Shown: positions 6,476-13,858 of the stretch, in pieces | Numbering within the stretch: the first letter of the stretch is position 1 | Layout of the letters: every line of letters begins with the position of its first letter | DNA from: a virus | Virus record (IMG/VR): IMGVR_UViG_3300012985_000026 | Coordinates: 1 to 25,818 of that record | Direction: 5' to 3' (one strand) | Length of the DNA: 25,818 nt | The notes under the pieces: model-generated | Seen by the model: only the letters and a program-made list of their open reading frames with translations | What the model was told of the DNA's origin: nothing | Database searches by the model: none | Position numbers and translations under genes: made by a program

Positions 6476-6948
6476 AAAAATATATAATAATATTAATACT
6501 ATTCCTTTCATCCTGCGACATAGTAAAGAAATCAGCAAAGACTAAATCAGATACTAATTTTAACGAGCAGATCGAAACAAAGACCTTCCGAAAAGGAGAT
6601 ACAGTCACTTATGAGGTTCCTAATGTAATATTCAAAGATACTACTATATACCGTAAAAACGTACAGGGAACTGTTTTAAAGACTGTTTACGACAATACAG
6701 GCAGAATATCATCAGTCGATTGCTTTTCGTCGTTTATAGAGGAAATAAAAAAAGAAAATCGTGAGTTCCAGCAGTCGATAAAAGACAAGGAATCTGAAAA
6801 GCAAGAAAAGGCTAATTTCGACTGGATGATTTACATAGTAATAGGAGTAGTTGTGTTGGGAGGTATTTTAGGCAGCTTATTTCTTTATTTGATGTACAAG
6901 TCAATCAATAAAAACTCGGAAATAGTCAGTAGAATGATACCAAAGTAA
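6472..6948 (+). CDS. Lipoprotein with C-terminal TM segment, candidate unimolecular spanin
   Basis: The 158-residue protein has a lipoprotein signal (MKKYIIILILFLSSC, lipobox LSSC, Cys15). A periplasmic part follows, with a charged helical stretch (about 86-115, FIEEIKKENREFQQSIKDKESEKQEK), then a TM helix near residues 119-141 and a short basic cytoplasmic tail. An N-terminal lipid anchor plus a C-terminal inner-membrane helix is the topology of u-spanins such as T1 gp11, which span the periplasm and disrupt the outer membrane as the last lysis step. Its place near holin and endolysin supports this. An ordinary lipoprotein with a C-terminal helix is the alternative. Confidence 0.65.
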   Translation: MKKYIIILILFLSSCDIVKKSAKTKSDTNFNEQIETKTFRKGDTVTYEVPNVIFKDTTIYRKNVQGTVLKTVYDNTGRISSVDCFSSFIEEIKKENREFQQSIKDKESEKQEKANFDWMIYIVIGVVVLGGILGSLFLYLMYKSINKNSEIVSRMIPK

Positions 6949-6954
6949 ACTTTT

Positions 6955-6981
6955 AAATCCCCATAAACAGGGGATTTTTTA
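6955..6981 (+). terminator. Intrinsic terminator after the spanin-like gene
   Basis: AAATCCCC (6955-6962) pairs with GGGGATTT (6970-6977) around a seven-base loop, followed by T residues. It closes the lysis region. Confidence 0.9.
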
Positions 6982-7012
6982 TTTTATAAATGTTAAAGTT
7001 TGTATGTGTGTA

Positions 7013-7042
7013 TTGTTATATAAACATAAATACATATATTTG
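7013..7042 (+). promoter_or_regulatory. Promoter TTG-N19-TATATTTG
   Basis: TTG at 7013-7015, a 19-base spacer and TATATTTG at 7035-7042 match the Bacteroidota housekeeping promoter. The next gene starts 31 bp downstream. This is one of the best promoters in the window and probably drives the early genes. Confidence 0.75.
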
Positions 7043-7072
7043 TCTATCAATAATCAATAAATCATTTACAAG

Positions 7073-7435
7073 ATGGAAGAAATAAAAAATTTGAAACAAT
7101 TATCTGTAGATCATCCTTATTGCTGTAGCGACACTAACTATTATTCTAACGATGCCTCAATGAGGTATGATGGTTTTCCTGAATTTTTACAAGAATGGAA
7201 AGATTCAGATTTAGATTATAATCTATGTTTCAGATGGGACATAAAAGAAAAAACAGATAGTGATGACAATCTAACTGGCAAATATGAAATGGAAATATTC
7301 ATGATTTTGCAGAGAAAAGGTATTTTTATGCCTATAAAAATAAATAGAGTATTTGAAGAAGATTTAAAAGATATTTTAGAATGGCTAAACATAAGGAAAG
7401 ATTATCTTATTTCTTTATGGAATCCAATAACCTAA
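7073..7435 (+). CDS. Hypothetical early phage protein
   Basis: The 120-residue protein is the first gene behind a strong promoter. It has a motif-rich centre (LCFRWDIKEK... KYEMEIFMILQRKGIFMPIKI, about 52-95) that I recognise as recurring in phage proteins of unknown function. It is acidic and soluble, with no TM. Early expression and its place before the HTH gene suggest a host-takeover or regulatory accessory role, which the sequence does not prove. Confidence 0.65.
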   Translation: MEEIKNLKQLSVDHPYCCSDTNYYSNDASMRYDGFPEFLQEWKDSDLDYNLCFRWDIKEKTDSDDNLTGKYEMEIFMILQRKGIFMPIKINRVFEEDLKDILEWLNIRKDYLISLWNPIT

Positions 7436-7447
7436 TCATTAAAAAGA

Positions 7448-7678
7448 ATGAATAAAAAAACAGTACTAGAAAACTTAATGGATAAAGAAGGATTGAATCA
7501 ATCCGAGTTATCAAAAAAAACAAATGTATTGCAGTCTGTAATTTCAAGAGATTTAAAGAGCAACAATAGTTTGAAAATGGCTTTTAAATATGCCAAACTT
7601 TTAAAAATTAAAACACTAGATTTCGAAGGAATAGAACACGGAATGTATGTAAAAGGAACTGCTAAAATTAATCAATAA
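7448..7678 (+). CDS. Small helix-turn-helix DNA-binding protein (Cro/CI-like fold)
   Basis: The 76-residue protein carries an N-terminal HTH: GLNQSELSKKTNVLQSVISR (about residues 15-34), with the recognition helix following TNV, then LKMAFKYAKLLKI. This is the XRE/Cro-type arrangement. It lacks a cleavage or dimerisation domain, so it is more Cro-like than CI-like. It has no divergent partner. Its place in the early operon suggests control of early transcription or the lysis-lysogeny choice. Confidence 0.7.
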   Translation: MNKKTVLENLMDKEGLNQSELSKKTNVLQSVISRDLKSNNSLKMAFKYAKLLKIKTLDFEGIEHGMYVKGTAKINQ

Positions 7679-7692
7679 TTAAACATTAAACT

Positions 7693-7875
7693 ATGAACTC
7701 ACAAGAAAACCTAATAGAATACCAAAAGCACAGAATAACTGCTTTGGAAAAAGAAGTAAAAAAGCTGAAAAAACAGCTTAACTCTAAATTGCCTAAAAAG
7801 CCTGATTATCTTCATGCTTTGGTAAACGATCCGATATTCGAAAGTCCAATACCAAACGTTAATTATCAATCTTAA
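7693..7875 (+). CDS. Short coiled-coil protein
   Basis: A 60-residue protein whose first half is a heptad-patterned helix (YQKHRITALEKEVKKLKKQL, about 10-29) and whose second half is Pro-rich (KLPKKPDYL...ESPIPNVNYQS). No family is recognised. It lies between the HTH gene and the annealing-protein cluster with short spacers and an ATG in A/T-rich context. Confidence 0.55.
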   Translation: MNSQENLIEYQKHRITALEKEVKKLKKQLNSKLPKKPDYLHALVNDPIFESPIPNVNYQS

Positions 7876-7887
7876 ACTTTATAAATT

Positions 7888-8361
7888 ATGAGCAAAGAAT
7901 TATTTGAAAAATTACAGGAAGAACTTTATAATATCCAAAACGATGTGTTTGAAGGCGAATTGTCTAATTTAGATGGGCTTATTAAAATGAGACAGTCTAA
8001 AGAACAATGCGAGAAGTGTCTTGAAATAATAAAGTCTTTTGAAGATTCAAGGCTAAATGAAATAGCACATGATGCTTCTGAATATCCTAAAGGATATCAG
8101 GGATATATCGTCACCCTAACTAATGGAAGAAAAATGTTTAATTTCAAGGGAATTGAGGATATTGAAGAACTAGAAACATCTAAAAAGAAACTTGAAGAAC
8201 AATACAAAAATGCTTTCGAAGGATTTCAGAAAGGAACAGTCCAGACCGTTGAAGAAGATGGCAATAGATATTGGGTTGATTCCGACGGGCAGCTAAGAAA
8301 ATTTCCAGAACTCAACATGGGTAAATCATTTTTAACCATTAAAAAGACAAAAGATGCTTAA
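7888..8361 (+). CDS. Hypothetical protein upstream of the annealing protein
   Basis: The 157-residue, mostly helical acidic protein has a coiled-coil-like start (LFEKLQEELYNIQNDV), a central beta-like segment YPKGYQGYIVTLTNGRKMFNFKGI (about 67-90) and a second helix. Its stop overlaps the ATG of the ERF gene (8354). Helical proteins of this size often sit next to single-strand annealing proteins in phages, so an accessory role in recombination or replication is plausible but inferred only from position. Confidence 0.6.
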   Translation: MSKELFEKLQEELYNIQNDVFEGELSNLDGLIKMRQSKEQCEKCLEIIKSFEDSRLNEIAHDASEYPKGYQGYIVTLTNGRKMFNFKGIEDIEELETSKKKLEEQYKNAFEGFQKGTVQTVEEDGNRYWVDSDGQLRKFPELNMGKSFLTIKKTKDA

Positions 8362-8914
8362 GATATTAAAATCAATATCAGAATTTAAAAAAGAAGTTGG
8401 GGTCTTATCTAAAGATAGCACCAATCCATTCTTTGATTCAAAATATCTGGACATAAACCAGCTTCTGCATCATTTAGAGCCTATACTTGAAAAGCACAAT
8501 TTGCTAGTATTGCAGCCTATTCAAGATGGATTCGTAAAATCTATTATATATCACATTGAGAGCGGAGAAAACATTTCAAGCGAAATAAAATTATCTGATT
8601 TTACTAATCCTCAACACACAGGAAGCGCGGTTACTTACTTTAGGAGATATACCTTGCAATCTTTACTTGGATTACAGGCAGAGGATGATGACGGTAATAA
8701 AGCAGGTGTAGATAAGTCATCAATTAAAAAAGAATCAGAGCCTTCTGAATGGCTTAATCTGTTTGACAAGCAAGGAAACAAGACGTCATCTTTTAATGCA
8801 ATTGAAAAGGCAATATCCGAAGGAAAGAAAATAACACTTCAAGAAACCAGAAAAAAATATAAAGTATCTAAAGATGTTGTCAATCAGCTAAAGGATAATT
8901 TCAATATTATTTAA
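8354..8914 (+). CDS. erf: ERF-family single-strand annealing protein
   Basis: The 186-residue protein matches the ERF superfamily: NPFFDSKYLDINQLLHHLEP (24-43), LEKHNLLVLQP (46-55) and the signature NPQHTGSAVTYFRRYTLQSL (85-104), followed by LGLQAEDDDGNKA. ERF proteins bind and anneal single-stranded DNA for phage recombination and genome circularisation. The C-terminal 60 residues (after about 120) are a separate Lys-rich helical part. It overlaps the upstream gene by 8 bp and precedes an HTH gene by 3 bp. Confidence 0.88.
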   Translation: MLKILKSISEFKKEVGVLSKDSTNPFFDSKYLDINQLLHHLEPILEKHNLLVLQPIQDGFVKSIIYHIESGENISSEIKLSDFTNPQHTGSAVTYFRRYTLQSLLGLQAEDDDGNKAGVDKSSIKKESEPSEWLNLFDKQGNKTSSFNAIEKAISEGKKITLQETRKKYKVSKDVVNQLKDNFNII

Positions 8915-8917
8915 AAA

Positions 8918-9199
8918 ATGGAAATCGATGAAATTCAATATTATTCGATGAAAGAAATGGCCGATAATATCGGAATGACCAGGCAGGGAATTATGCATCG
9001 TATAAAAAAATTGAGAATAGTAAGCCACAAAAGAACTTCAACAAATAAATTATACTCTGAAAAACAATATTTCATGATTAAGAACTTCATGGATGTTGAC
9101 AAGAAAGAAGACAGAGTAGAAGTTATCTACGTTCAAGAAACTTACTGGATAATCCCAAGCAAATTAAACTTTAAAAAACAAACAAAATGGAAGATTTAA
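8918..9199 (+). CDS. HTH protein (MerR/excisionase-like fold)
   Basis: The 93-residue protein begins MEIDEIQYYSMKEMADNIGM and carries an HTH at about 10-33 (SMKEMADNIGMTRQGIMHRI), followed by basic residues and LYSEKQYFMI, the order seen in winged-helix MerR or excisionase-like regulators. The C-terminus (VIYVQETYWIIPSKLN) is probably beta. It could be a transcriptional regulator or DNA architectural protein. It overlaps the next gene by 13 bp. Confidence 0.6.
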   Translation: MEIDEIQYYSMKEMADNIGMTRQGIMHRIKKLRIVSHKRTSTNKLYSEKQYFMIKNFMDVDKKEDRVEVIYVQETYWIIPSKLNFKKQTKWKI

Positions 9200-9393
9200 T
9201 AAAAGCATTACAGATATTGTTAAAATATGGCAATCCAGATTATCCTACTATTTGCATACATGATGAGTTATGCATTGTAGGAATAAATCCAGAAGACATT
9301 TCAAAAGAGGATATCATAGAGTTGGATATTCTTGGTTTTATTGTTGATGCAGAAGAGTCTAGAATTTATTCTTTTAGATTTGGTTCTGCATAA
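9187..9393 (+). CDS. Conserved small phage protein (KALQILLKYGNPDYPT family)
   Basis: The 68-residue protein starts at ATG 9187 inside the previous gene. DLIKALQILLKYGNPDYPTICIHDELCIVGINPEDIS and a C-terminal YSFRFGSA are features I recognise from a widespread small phage protein of unknown function. It closes the early operon before leader B. Confidence 0.7.
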   Translation: MEDLIKALQILLKYGNPDYPTICIHDELCIVGINPEDISKEDIIELDILGFIVDAEESRIYSFRFGSA

Positions 9394-9411
9394 TTAAATT
9401 TCATGTAATTG

Positions 9412-9538
9412 TTGTTTATTATGAAATAATTCATATATTTGTTTAGTCGAAAGCACTACCGACAGGAAAATATTTTAGTCAATGACTAATAGAGTAACCC
9501 TGACAGATAGTAGTGCATCTGTTGGGGTTTTCTCATTT
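9412..9538 (+). promoter_or_regulatory. Promoter and structured leader B (5' motif complementary to terminator loop)
   Basis: TTG (9412-9414), N19 and TATATTTG (9434-9441) form a strong promoter. GCACTAC (9453-9459) starts 12 nt after the -7 box. TTAGTC/GACTAA (9475-9480/9484-9489) is a hairpin. Then comes an 11-bp terminator stem, 9498-9508 with 9517-9527 (two G-U pairs), followed by TTTTCTCATTTT. Its eight-base loop contains GTAGTGC (9510-9516), the exact complement of the 5' motif. The downstream gene starts at 9552. Pairings are seen; switching is inferred. Confidence 0.7.
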
Positions 9539-9551
9539 TAAATAATACTGT

Positions 9552-9749
9552 ATGAAAATAAACTTTAGTAGTAATGGTCTCGAGGGAATTGAGATTATTA
9601 TAGAAATAATAGAAAGTAATGAAGAAGATCTTGTTGATTTATCAATTAAATATGATAATGAAAGAATCAATACTGTGTGCTTAACTAAAAAACAGTTTAT
9701 AAATTTTATAGGTCTGTGTAAGCATGTGAAATCTAAAATGAATAAATAA
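9552..9749 (+). CDS. Hypothetical small protein, first gene behind leader B
   Basis: A 65-residue acidic protein (MKINFSSNGLEGIEIIIEII...) ending in a Lys-rich KHVKSKMNK tail. It has no TM or signal peptide and no recognised family. ATG 9552 lies 24 bases after the terminator-like stem of leader B. It is followed by the replication initiator-like gene after six bases, so it is part of the replication operon. Confidence 0.55.
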   Translation: MKINFSSNGLEGIEIIIEIIESNEEDLVDLSIKYDNERINTVCLTKKQFINFIGLCKHVKSKMNK

Positions 9750-9755
9750 TAATTC

Positions 9756-10481
9756 ATGAAAGATCCAGCAGTATTAATTTATTTTGATAAATGGATTTCC
9801 TCAACTAATGGAATGAAGTCTAGCCATAGGTCTTGGTATATGGATTTAATGATTTATCAGTATGACAAAGGCGCTATTCCTAACGATGAAGATGCTATTT
9901 TCGGAATTTGCAGGGTTCGTCCAAGCGAGTATGAAGACTTCAAGCAAATGGTAGAGCAAGTGCTTAAGCAAAAGTTTGAGCTAGTTAATGGTTTTTGGAT
10001 AAATGGTGTTATGAACGATGTTTTACAGAAGCGTAATGAGTTTAAAGGAAAACGTGAGAAATCTGGTAATATTGGTGTAGTGATAAAGTTGGCAAAGTCA
10101 ATAGAATGGGTGACTGAACCTATGCTTATAAAACTGAAAGACAAATTAAGTACTTTTTCTATTGAAGAAATAAACGAGCATAAGCATAAGCATTTGCTTG
10201 AGCATTTGCTTAAGCTATATATAGATGTAGATGTAGATATTAATATAAAAGAAAAAATAGAAAAATTTCAAATTTTGACTTTATCATCAAATACATATCT
10301 TGAAAGCATTTATAAGCTATTTAAAATACCAATTGATAAAATACCAATTGCTTTATCTGAATTTTGCTTAAATGCTTTGAGCGGAGGAAAAGATTATAAA
10401 AACGTAGAAGAGTTTCGAGAGCATTTTAGAAACTGGATTCGTAAGCGACAAGAATTAAAAACCAAACAACTTTCACAATGA
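9756..10481 (+). CDS. Replication initiator-like protein (DUF1376-type N-terminus)
   Basis: The 241-residue protein starts KDPAVLIYFDKWISSTNGMKSSHRSWYMDLMIYQYDKGAIPND, the pattern of DUF1376-like phage replication proteins (pairs of winged-helix-like units), up to about residue 105. The middle is low-complexity (EHKHKHLLEHLLKLYIDVDVDI, about 140-161). The C-terminal part ends with a helical segment (EFREHFRNWIRKRQELK) such as is found before helicase-loading tails. The gene contains a cluster of DNA repeats that may be the origin. It is coupled to the next gene by ATGA (10478-10481). Confidence 0.65.
   Translation: MKDPAVLIYFDKWISSTNGMKSSHRSWYMDLMIYQYDKGAIPNDEDAIFGICRVRPSEYEDFKQMVEQVLKQKFELVNGFWINGVMNDVLQKRNEFKGKREKSGNIGVVIKLAKSIEWVTEPMLIKLKDKLSTFSIEEINEHKHKHLLEHLLKLYIDVDVDINIKEKIEKFQILTLSSNTYLESIYKLFKIPIDKIPIALSEFCLNALSGGKDYKNVEEFREHFRNWIRKRQELKTKQLSQ
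10176..10216 (+). repeat. Repeat cluster inside the initiator gene, candidate origin
   Basis: GCATAA occurs twice in tandem, then GCATTTGCTT occurs twice (10190-10199 and 10202-10211), each able to form a short AAGCA/TGCTT-type inverted repeat. Directly downstream lie two GATGTA units and an A/T-rich stretch to about 10270. Repeats inside a replication initiator gene recall the lambda O/ori arrangement. The repeats could also simply be a low-complexity protein segment. Confidence 0.4.
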
Positions 10482-10981
10482 CACTGGAATCATGCATACA
10501 AAGAATTTTTTGGAGGTTAGGAAACGGAAATTTTACTCCGAACCAGAAAGATGTAGATGCCATGACCCAAATAACGGAGTGGATAAACAGAGAGAAGGAA
10601 ATAGAACTAGACAACAACAGATTGTTTGCCAAGATTTACACATACTGTTTCATGCATGAGATACAATTTTACAAAGACATTGATTTCGCCCAAAAAAAAA
10701 TGCATGAATTATTGCAGCAGGATATTTCGGATCATTACGATTTGTTCTCTAAAAGGCTAAACGAATTAAAACTCAACCTGTATAAAAAAAAGATAGGTCT
10801 TTCTGATAAACATCCTCAATTAATGAGCGATGAAGAAAAGTCTAAGGAAGAAGAACTAATAAGCGCCAACCAATCTGAACTATCAAAATATTTTATAGGT
10901 ATTTATTCTGACGATAAAATCTACAAATCATTAAACAACCAGATAACGGAAGCTATTAACAATTACAAAAACTACCCATGA
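10478..10981 (+). CDS. Hypothetical replication-module protein
   Basis: The 167-residue, strongly helical protein lies between the initiator and the ATPase, overlapping each by four bases, so all three are translationally coupled. GNFTPNQKDVDAMTQITEWINRE (about 16-38) and a long charged helical middle are visible, with no Walker motif and no TM. A helicase-loader or adaptor role would fit the position but is not supported by a motif. Confidence 0.55.
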   Translation: MTLESCIQRIFWRLGNGNFTPNQKDVDAMTQITEWINREKEIELDNNRLFAKIYTYCFMHEIQFYKDIDFAQKKMHELLQQDISDHYDLFSKRLNELKLNLYKKKIGLSDKHPQLMSDEEKSKEEELISANQSELSKYFIGIYSDDKIYKSLNNQITEAINNYKNYP

Positions 10982-11841
10982 TAGAGATTCCTAAACTAGA
11001 CCTAGCCAAAGAACCGGAGAATGTAGTATTAGATTTCAAACAAGTTGACAAAGAATGTTCGATTGACTTATCTAAAAATTACGAACGCCCTCCCTTGGTA
11101 ATATCTATCGGATATGATGATAAAAGTTATGGAGGAATTCATTTTCCTTTACGATTCGGAACACAGGGTAATATTTCTATGATTAAGGGAGAAGAAAAAG
11201 CAAGGAAATCTTTTTTAAAGTCTTTGATATTGAGCTGCGCATTTGGAGGGAAGTCTAATCATTTTACAAACAGCCTAGACATATTGGGCCACAACCTAAA
11301 AGATAAATTTATCATTGATATTGATACCGAGCAGGACGAATACGATAGCTGGGTAAACGCTACTAGAATCCCAAAGATGGTAGGTATTGTTCCAGAAAAC
11401 TATAAAGCTAAAAGACTTAGAGAAAAAACGCCTAATGAAAGATTAGCATATCTGGAGTGGTTATTTATGGAAAGTGATATTAGAAATGATTTAGGCATAG
11501 TTTCTATTGATGGCTATGTGGATTTGATAAATGATTTCAATTCGCAATTAGAAAGCTCTGAACTGACCCAAAAATTAATGAAGTGGAGTTCTGTAAGCAA
11601 AAGCCATATAACAGGAGTATTGCATTTAAATCCAGGTTCAACAAAAGCAAGAGGTCATTTGGGAACTATATTACAGCAGAAATGTGAAACGGTAGTAATT
11701 ATAAAAGACGAGGGGGAACATTCATTAGTAACGTGCCAACGAGGAAGAGGCAAGAAATTCAAAGAGTTTTGTATAACGGTAAATGAGGATTGGCTTCCTA
11801 TAATAATTGACAATCCAAACGGCGGTAACTGGATGGATTAA
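10978..11841 (+). CDS. RecA-fold replicative ATPase with atypical Walker A
   Basis: The 287-residue protein has a P-loop-like GEEKARKS at 71-78, where the usual second Gly is Arg (ARKS instead of xGKS). A strand FIIDIDTEQ (111-119) and a Walker B-like IVSIDGYVDL (174-183) follow. The segment ITGVLHLNPGSTKARGHLGTILQQKCETVVII resembles RepA/AAA_25-type hexameric ATPases. It probably acts as a helicase-like or helicase-recruiting ATPase at the phage fork. K77 and S78 for nucleotide binding are kept, so activity is plausible. It is the last gene of the initiator-adaptor-ATPase set. Confidence 0.72.
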   Translation: MIEIPKLDLAKEPENVVLDFKQVDKECSIDLSKNYERPPLVISIGYDDKSYGGIHFPLRFGTQGNISMIKGEEKARKSFLKSLILSCAFGGKSNHFTNSLDILGHNLKDKFIIDIDTEQDEYDSWVNATRIPKMVGIVPENYKAKRLREKTPNERLAYLEWLFMESDIRNDLGIVSIDGYVDLINDFNSQLESSELTQKLMKWSSVSKSHITGVLHLNPGSTKARGHLGTILQQKCETVVIIKDEGEHSLVTCQRGRGKKFKEFCITVNEDWLPIIIDNPNGGNWMD

Positions 11842-11877
11842 AACTAAAAACAAAGTTTAATTAATAAATAGAAGATT

Positions 11878-12285
11878 ATGAAACTAATATCAATGACGGA
11901 TTTTGTTCTAGAAGAAGGAAATCCAAGTAACACAGATTCTCAATTTGCAGATAAAGTAATGGCCTATGCCCACTTTCTAAAACAACCTTTGAACCTTTCA
12001 ATGTTCGTTACTTGTGATGATGAAGGCAATATTTTAATTGAGCCAGCAAAAGACGATTTTTCTTTTTATGCCCATAAAAACTTATCAGTACAAGAGGAAT
12101 TTAAGCAATACAAAGAAAAAGTTTTGTTTGAAGGATTCAAGGCAAGGATAACTAAAAATGGATTTAAGGCTATTAAGGATGGGCTTGAATTATCAGTATC
12201 TTCAGATTCTAAAATTATTGTAGAAGATTTAGTTTACGACGGCATAATATTAACCGAATCAGCGACCAAACAAATAGGATTATGA
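11878..12285 (+). CDS. Hypothetical replication-region protein
   Basis: The 135-residue protein starts at an ATG in the context GAAGATTATG. No motif is recognised. A helical start (FADKVMAYAHFLKQPLNLSMFV, about 23-44) is followed by acidic and beta-like segments (ILIEPAKDDFSFYAHK; ELSVSSDSKIIVEDLVYDGI). It is coupled to the DUF1367 gene by ATGA (12282-12285). Position suggests replication or recombination support. Confidence 0.6.
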   Translation: MKLISMTDFVLEEGNPSNTDSQFADKVMAYAHFLKQPLNLSMFVTCDDEGNILIEPAKDDFSFYAHKNLSVQEEFKQYKEKVLFEGFKARITKNGFKAIKDGLELSVSSDSKIIVEDLVYDGIILTESATKQIGL

Positions 12286-12695
12286 AAATAACCCTAATAA
12301 AGCAGCTTAACAACACCTTCAATATAGCTTACAATTCAGATTACGAAACAGCAAAGAAAATACCTTTGAATGAGGAAATCGAATATGAGTTTAAGAAGAA
12401 TCGTAATATCAAGTTTCATCGTAAATTCTGGGCATTATTGAATATGGTTTATGACAACCAAGAAATTTACAATAACAAACTACATCTACGACACGACCTG
12501 ACAATTGCAGCAGGATTCTACGAAAAAAGATTTAACTTTGAAGGAGTAGAGATTTACGAACCGAAAAGCATATCATTCGCCTCGATGGATGAAAACGAAT
12601 TCAGCGAGTTTTATAATGCGGTTTTAGATACTATCGTAAATCATTTTAATTTTGACAAGGAAGATATAATAAATAACATCGAACAATATTTTTAG
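12282..12695 (+). CDS. DUF1367 family protein
   Basis: The 137-residue protein carries the family core IEYEFKKNRNIKFHRKFWALLNMVYDNQE (about 32-60), with a later LTIAAGFYEKRFNFEGVEIYEPKSISFASMDENEF segment. DUF1367 proteins are found in phage replication/recombination regions next to NinB, NinG or methyltransferase genes; their biochemistry is unknown. Here it likewise precedes a methyltransferase and ninG. Confidence 0.8.
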   Translation: MKITLIKQLNNTFNIAYNSDYETAKKIPLNEEIEYEFKKNRNIKFHRKFWALLNMVYDNQEIYNNKLHLRHDLTIAAGFYEKRFNFEGVEIYEPKSISFASMDENEFSEFYNAVLDTIVNHFNFDKEDIINNIEQYF

Positions 12696-12698
12696 ATT

Positions 12699-13307
12699 AT
12701 GCAGATAACAGACAAAATAACGATTACAAACGAAGATAATATGGAATTGATGAAGCGTTATCCAGATAATTATTTTGATTTGGCTATTGTAGATCCGCCT
12801 TATGGAATTGGAATAAGTTCTAATCCAGTAAGACAAAAGCACAACAAAAAAAAATGGGATGATTCAATTCCTAAAAATGATTATTTTGAAGAACTTTTAA
12901 GGGTTTCTAAAAATCAGATTATATGGGGTGGAAATTATTTTAACCTTCCACCTTCACAAGGATTTTTTATATGGAATAAAAAACAGCCACATGATTTTTC
13001 ATTAGCTATGGTTGAATACGCTTGGAGCAGTATTCAAAAACCTGCAAAAATGTGGGATCTAAGTGTTTTAAAAGAGCAAAATAAAATTCACCCCACACAA
13101 AAACCAGTTCAATTATATGAGTGGTTATTGTTGAATAATGCTAAAGAAGGGTTTAAAATACTAGATACTCATTTAGGCTCAGGAAGTCTTGCAATAGCCT
13201 GTCATAACTATAAATTTGAATTGACTGCTTGTGAATTAGATAAAGATTATTTCAATGCAGCAATAAAAAGAATAAAAAACCATATTGGACAGCAAAAACT
13301 ATTCTAA
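12699..13307 (+). CDS. DNA adenine-type methyltransferase (DPPY, beta-like order)
   Basis: The 202-residue protein has the catalytic motif DPPYGIG at 32-38 near the N-terminus and a C-terminal SAM-binding side: HPTQKP (130-135) and DTHLGSGSLAIAC (155-167). DPPY before the GxG motif is the beta-class order; DPPY suggests N6-adenine as target. It is short because the target-recognition segment (about 40-125) is small, as in phage orphan methyltransferases. No restriction endonuclease lies nearby, so it probably modifies phage DNA against host restriction. It overlaps ninG by one base (TAATG). Confidence 0.85.
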   Translation: MQITDKITITNEDNMELMKRYPDNYFDLAIVDPPYGIGISSNPVRQKHNKKKWDDSIPKNDYFEELLRVSKNQIIWGGNYFNLPPSQGFFIWNKKQPHDFSLAMVEYAWSSIQKPAKMWDLSVLKEQNKIHPTQKPVQLYEWLLLNNAKEGFKILDTHLGSGSLAIACHNYKFELTACELDKDYFNAAIKRIKNHIGQQKLF

Positions 13308-13858
13308 TGAAAAAAGTATATCCCAGAAAATGCCTAAACTGTAAAGAGAAGTTTATTCCTGTAAACCAAACAAATAACGTATGCTCTCCAAAATGCGCAA
13401 TAGAATATTCTAAAGCAATGAAGAAGAAAAAAGTCGAAAAGGAATGGAAGAAAGAAAAGGCTGTTTTAAAGGACAAACTAAAAACACTTGGACAATATGA
13501 GGCAGAAGCAAAGAAGTCGTTTCAAAAGTGGGTAAGAATGCGTGATGTTGGGAAGCCGTGCATATCTTGCGGAACTACAAATGCAAAAGAAATTCACGGA
13601 TCGCATTATTTTGATGCTAATAGGTTTTCTGGATTGATATTCGATGAAAGAAATTGTCATGCTGCGTGCGATTATTGTAATGTTTTCCTTGCTGGGAATT
13701 TGATAGGTTATAGAAAAGGACTTATTGAACGATACGGAAAAGAATATGTAGAACAATTAGAATCAGAATCAGATTCAAAAAGAGTTTATAAATATACAAA
13801 AGAAGAGTTAATAGCTAAAAAATTGAAGTACGATATTTTGATTAAAGAAATAAAATAG
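13307..13858 (+). CDS. ninG: NinG-like recombination protein
   Basis: The 183-residue protein starts with a zinc-finger-like RKCLNCKEKFIP...NVCSPKCA (Cys9, 12, 26, 30). It has the central helical block WKKEKAVLKDKLKTLGQYEAEAKKSFQKWVRMRD and the NinG core PCISCGT...EIHGSHYFDANRFSGLIFDERNCHAACDYCN, typical of lambda NinG (Rap) Holliday-junction endonuclease relatives. It would resolve recombination intermediates made by the ERF pathway. Its 3' end carries the -33 box of the leader C promoter. Confidence 0.85.
   Translation: MKKVYPRKCLNCKEKFIPVNQTNNVCSPKCAIEYSKAMKKKKVEKEWKKEKAVLKDKLKTLGQYEAEAKKSFQKWVRMRDVGKPCISCGTTNAKEIHGSHYFDANRFSGLIFDERNCHAACDYCNVFLAGNLIGYRKGLIERYGKEYVEQLESESDSKRVYKYTKEELIAKKLKYDILIKEIK

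Noticed and set aside
9857-10144. Minus-strand ORFs, for example here and at 24946-25278
   Set aside because: They are antisense to well-supported genes, Ser/Leu-rich as expected for mirror frames, and have no promoter or start context.
10176-10216. CRISPR-like array
   Set aside because: Repeats are 6-10 bases without regular spacers; they lie inside a coding gene.
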